Below the pieces are notes generated by a model. That model was not told the DNA's origin, searched no databases, and worked only from the letters and a program-made list of their open reading frames with translations. From Oribacterium sp. UBA3737 (lineage in GTDB: Bacteria; Bacillota_A; Clostridia; Lachnospirales; Lachnospiraceae), in contig DFGZ01000214.1 of the NCBI GenBank assembly GCA_002371295.1, positions 1-7,152 of the forward strand: a stretch of DNA of 7,152 nt, written 5' to 3'. Shown here piece by piece: positions 5,963 through 7,152 of the stretch. The position numbers were made by a program, and so were the translations under genes. Each line of letters starts with the position of its first letter. Positions within the stretch are counted from its first letter, which is position 1.

Positions 5963-6862
5963 ATGAATACAGATTTTATAAAAGGCGTTGTGGTGCCTAT
6001 TATCACAGTGATCGATAAGGATGAAAAAATCGATGAAGACGGTATGCGTAAGCAGGTAGACTACATTATCAACGGCGGACTTCAGGGAATCCTTGCTTTC
6101 GGTTCAAACGGTGAGTTTTACCAGCTTGAAGAGGATGAAATGGAGAGAGGCTTAAAGATCATGGTAGATCAGGCCGCAGGAAGAGTTCCTGTTTATTTCG
6201 GAATCGGAGCAATCAACACAAAGAAGTGCATACGTCTTGCAAAGATGGCAGTAGCTAACGGCGCATCATGCGTATCTGTTTTACAGCCCATGTTCCTTAA
6301 GCCGACACATGATGAGCTCTTTAATCACTTCAAGGCGATAGCTGAAGCCATTCCGGAGACTCCGGTACTTCTTTACAACAATCCTGGCCGTGTAGGATAC
6401 GGTATGACTGCTGACTTCGTTACAGAGATTGCGCATGCAGTACCAAATATTGTGGGAATGAAGGATACTTCCGGAGATATCACTCTTACGGAGGAGTTTA
6501 TAAGAAGAAACAGAGACATTGGCTTCAAGGTGTTCGGAGGAAAGGATACGCTGCTTTTTGCATCGCTTTGTCTCGGTGCAGTAGGTGGTGTATGTACAGC
6601 CGGAAACTTCATGCCGGAGCTTATCGGCGATGTTTATAAGAAGTATGTTGCCGGAGATTTCGAGGGCTCACGTGAAGCACAGTTTAAGCTGAATCCTGTA
6701 CGACTGGCCATGGATAAGGCTTCCTTCCCGGTGGCTGCAAAGGATATGGCAAATATCCGCGGCGAGCAGGTTGGTGATCCGTATCTTCCATCACTTCCAA
6801 CTACAAATGAGGCGATTCTTGATCACTTCAGAAAGGTTATGAAAGAAGCAGGACTCATCTGA
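5963..6862 (+). CDS. DapA/NAL-family class I aldolase, 4-hydroxy-2-oxoglutarate aldolase-like; probable 5-keto-4-deoxyglucarate aldolase
   Basis: This is a 299-residue (beta/alpha)8-barrel Schiff-base enzyme of the dihydrodipicolinate synthase/N-acetylneuraminate lyase family. The catalytic Lys is K167 in NIVGMKDTSGD and the conserved Tyr is Y138 in LLYNNPGR. The substrate loop is GSNGEF (47-52) instead of the GTTGE of true dihydrodipicolinate synthase. GSNGEF, GMKD(T/S) and LGAVGGVC (204-211) recall human 4-hydroxy-2-oxoglutarate aldolase. The YNR and GFKDG signatures of 5-dehydro-4-deoxyglucarate dehydratase are absent. The E. coli pathway at this point needs an aldolase giving pyruvate and tartronate semialdehyde (GarL), and GarR, which uses the latter, is the upstream neighbour. 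I therefore infer retro-aldol cleavage of 5-keto-4-deoxyglucarate. Arg143 in NNPGR sits where dihydrodipicolinate synthase has its carboxylate-binding Arg and could bind the diacid. A different 4-hydroxy-2-oxo acid remains possible. The ATG has GGAAAGG 7 nt upstream and ends before a clear terminator. Confidence 0.82.
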   Translation: MNTDFIKGVVVPIITVIDKDEKIDEDGMRKQVDYIINGGLQGILAFGSNGEFYQLEEDEMERGLKIMVDQAAGRVPVYFGIGAINTKKCIRLAKMAVANGASCVSVLQPMFLKPTHDELFNHFKAIAEAIPETPVLLYNNPGRVGYGMTADFVTEIAHAVPNIVGMKDTSGDITLTEEFIRRNRDIGFKVFGGKDTLLFASLCLGAVGGVCTAGNFMPELIGDVYKKYVAGDFEGSREAQFKLNPVRLAMDKASFPVAAKDMANIRGEQVGDPYLPSLPTTNEAILDHFRKVMKEAGLI

Positions 6863-6911
6863 GTTAAGATGCCGGCTCCTTTAACTTAAATATATTTTTT
6901 ATCCCCAAAAC

Positions 6912-6954
6912 AAAAACGACAGCAGGAATGCCATGTTCCCGCTGTCGTTTTTTT
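6912..6954 (+). terminator. intrinsic terminator after the aldolase gene, A/T-flanked on both sides
   Basis: Bases 6912-6923 pair with 6941-6952 and 6925-6928 with 6936-6939, broken only by an A-C mismatch (6924/6940), around a 7-nt loop. Seven T (6948-6954) end the 3' side, and the five A bases at 6912-6916 would give a T-run on the other strand. It could therefore work in both directions. It starts 50 nt after the aldolase stop. Confidence 0.9.
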
Positions 6955-7013
6955 GCGGAAATGTCTACTTTTGTAGGACTTACGGAAAATACCGTGTAAC
7001 ATACGGAGAGGGT

Positions 7014-7070
7014 ATGAAAAAGTATGTATTCATTATGATAAATCATTACTCAAGTGAGCGTAATCATTAA
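7014..7070 (+). CDS. possible 18-codon leader ORF
   Basis: ATG at 7014 opens a frame of 18 codons (beginning MKKYVFIMINH) ending at TAA 7068-7070. GGAGAGG (7005-7011) lies directly upstream, as good a ribosome site as some real genes here. There is no recognisable motif and no neighbour coupling: a better promoter-like segment lies after it. It could be a small leader peptide for the gene at 7142 or a chance frame. Confidence 0.22.
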   Translation: MKKYVFIMINHYSSERNH

Positions 7071-7103
7071 TTTTTGAGTATACTTATGCATAAATAGTAT
7101 TAG
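7047..7103 (+). promoter_or_regulatory. inverted repeat and promoter-like zone before the last gene
   Basis: TACTCAA (7047-7053) and TTGAGTA (7074-7080) are inverted repeats 20 nt apart, and CTCA-AG-TGAG (7049-7058) is a smaller palindrome within the first. TTGAGT (7074-7079) with TATTAG (7098-7103), 18 nt apart, is a possible -35/-10 pair; TATACT (7079-7084) is an alternative -10. A repressor or activator site overlapping a promoter is a reasonable reading. Weak consensus evidence. Confidence 0.3.
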
Positions 7104-7141
7104 CTTGAAAGGTGAATATGCTAACGAAAGGATTTTAATCA

Positions 7142-7152
7142 ATGAACATAAG
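7142..7152 (+). CDS. start of a further gene, 3'-truncated by the window
   Basis: ATG at 7142 follows AAAGGA (7127-7132) by 9 nt and comes after a terminator and a promoter-like zone. Only three full codons (Met-Asn-Ile) and two bases remain, so nothing can be said of the product. An upstream ATG at 7118 stops after six codons and is not an alternative start. Confidence 0.45.

Noticed and set aside
5963..6862. True dihydrodipicolinate synthase (DapA) or decarboxylating 5-dehydro-4-deoxyglucarate dehydratase
   Set aside because: The GTTGE loop is replaced by GSNGEF, and the YNR and GFKDG signatures of the dehydratase are absent. Context with garR favours an aldolase.
6963..6979. BlaI-like operator from the CTAC-TTTT-GTAG inverted repeat
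   Set aside because: The half-sites are only four bases with a spacer unlike the family consensus, and the regulator is not visible in the window.

Overview
The window reads as part of an aldarate (D-glucarate/galactarate-type) catabolic locus from a low-to-moderate GC Gram-positive anaerobe. A Lachnospiraceae-like member of the Clostridia is my best guess. The basis is strong AGGAG-type ribosome sites, frequent AGA arginine codons, a TTG start, AT-rich spacers and compact intrinsic terminators. The taxonomic call is inference. All supported genes are on the + strand.

Layout. (1) Positions 1-429 are the C-terminal part of a TctC-type (tripartite tricarboxylate transporter) substrate-binding protein. 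(2) The 243-nt spacer 430-672 holds two strong stem-loops without U-tracts and a weak promoter candidate. (3) Positions 673-1569 encode a two-helix membrane-anchored protein of uncertain function (perhaps DUF3137-like) that starts with TTG. (4) Positions 1647-2978 and 2990-4339 are tandem enolase-superfamily genes: a glucarate dehydratase (GudD) and a paralogue whose signatures recall E. coli GudX, the glucarate-dehydratase-related protein. They are translationally linked and end at a very strong terminator (4357-4409). (5) Positions 4410-4949 are non-coding but structured. They hold a hairpin, a second terminator-like hairpin at 4508-4558, a promoter candidate at 4793-4821 and a folded leader. 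(6) Positions 4950-5840 encode tartronate semialdehyde reductase (GarR). Positions 5963-6862 encode a class I (Schiff-base) aldolase of the DapA/NAL family that resembles 4-hydroxy-2-oxoglutarate aldolase. A bidirectional-looking terminator follows at 6912-6954. (7) Positions 6955-7152 are a promoter/leader zone with one tiny ORF and the first codons of a further gene at 7142.

Working together: TctC would capture an organic or sugar diacid outside the membrane. GudD would dehydrate glucarate to 5-keto-4-deoxy-glucarate. The DapA/HOGA-like enzyme is the obvious candidate to cleave that product to pyruvate plus tartronate semialdehyde, which GarR reduces to glycerate. The window has no GarL (the HpcH-type aldolase used by E. 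coli), so this aldolase would be a non-orthologous replacement. The GudX-like protein keeps the catalytic residues but has changes at a substrate contact and in the capping region, so its substrate is uncertain. No transporter membrane subunits (TctA/TctB), glycerate kinase or regulator lie in the window.
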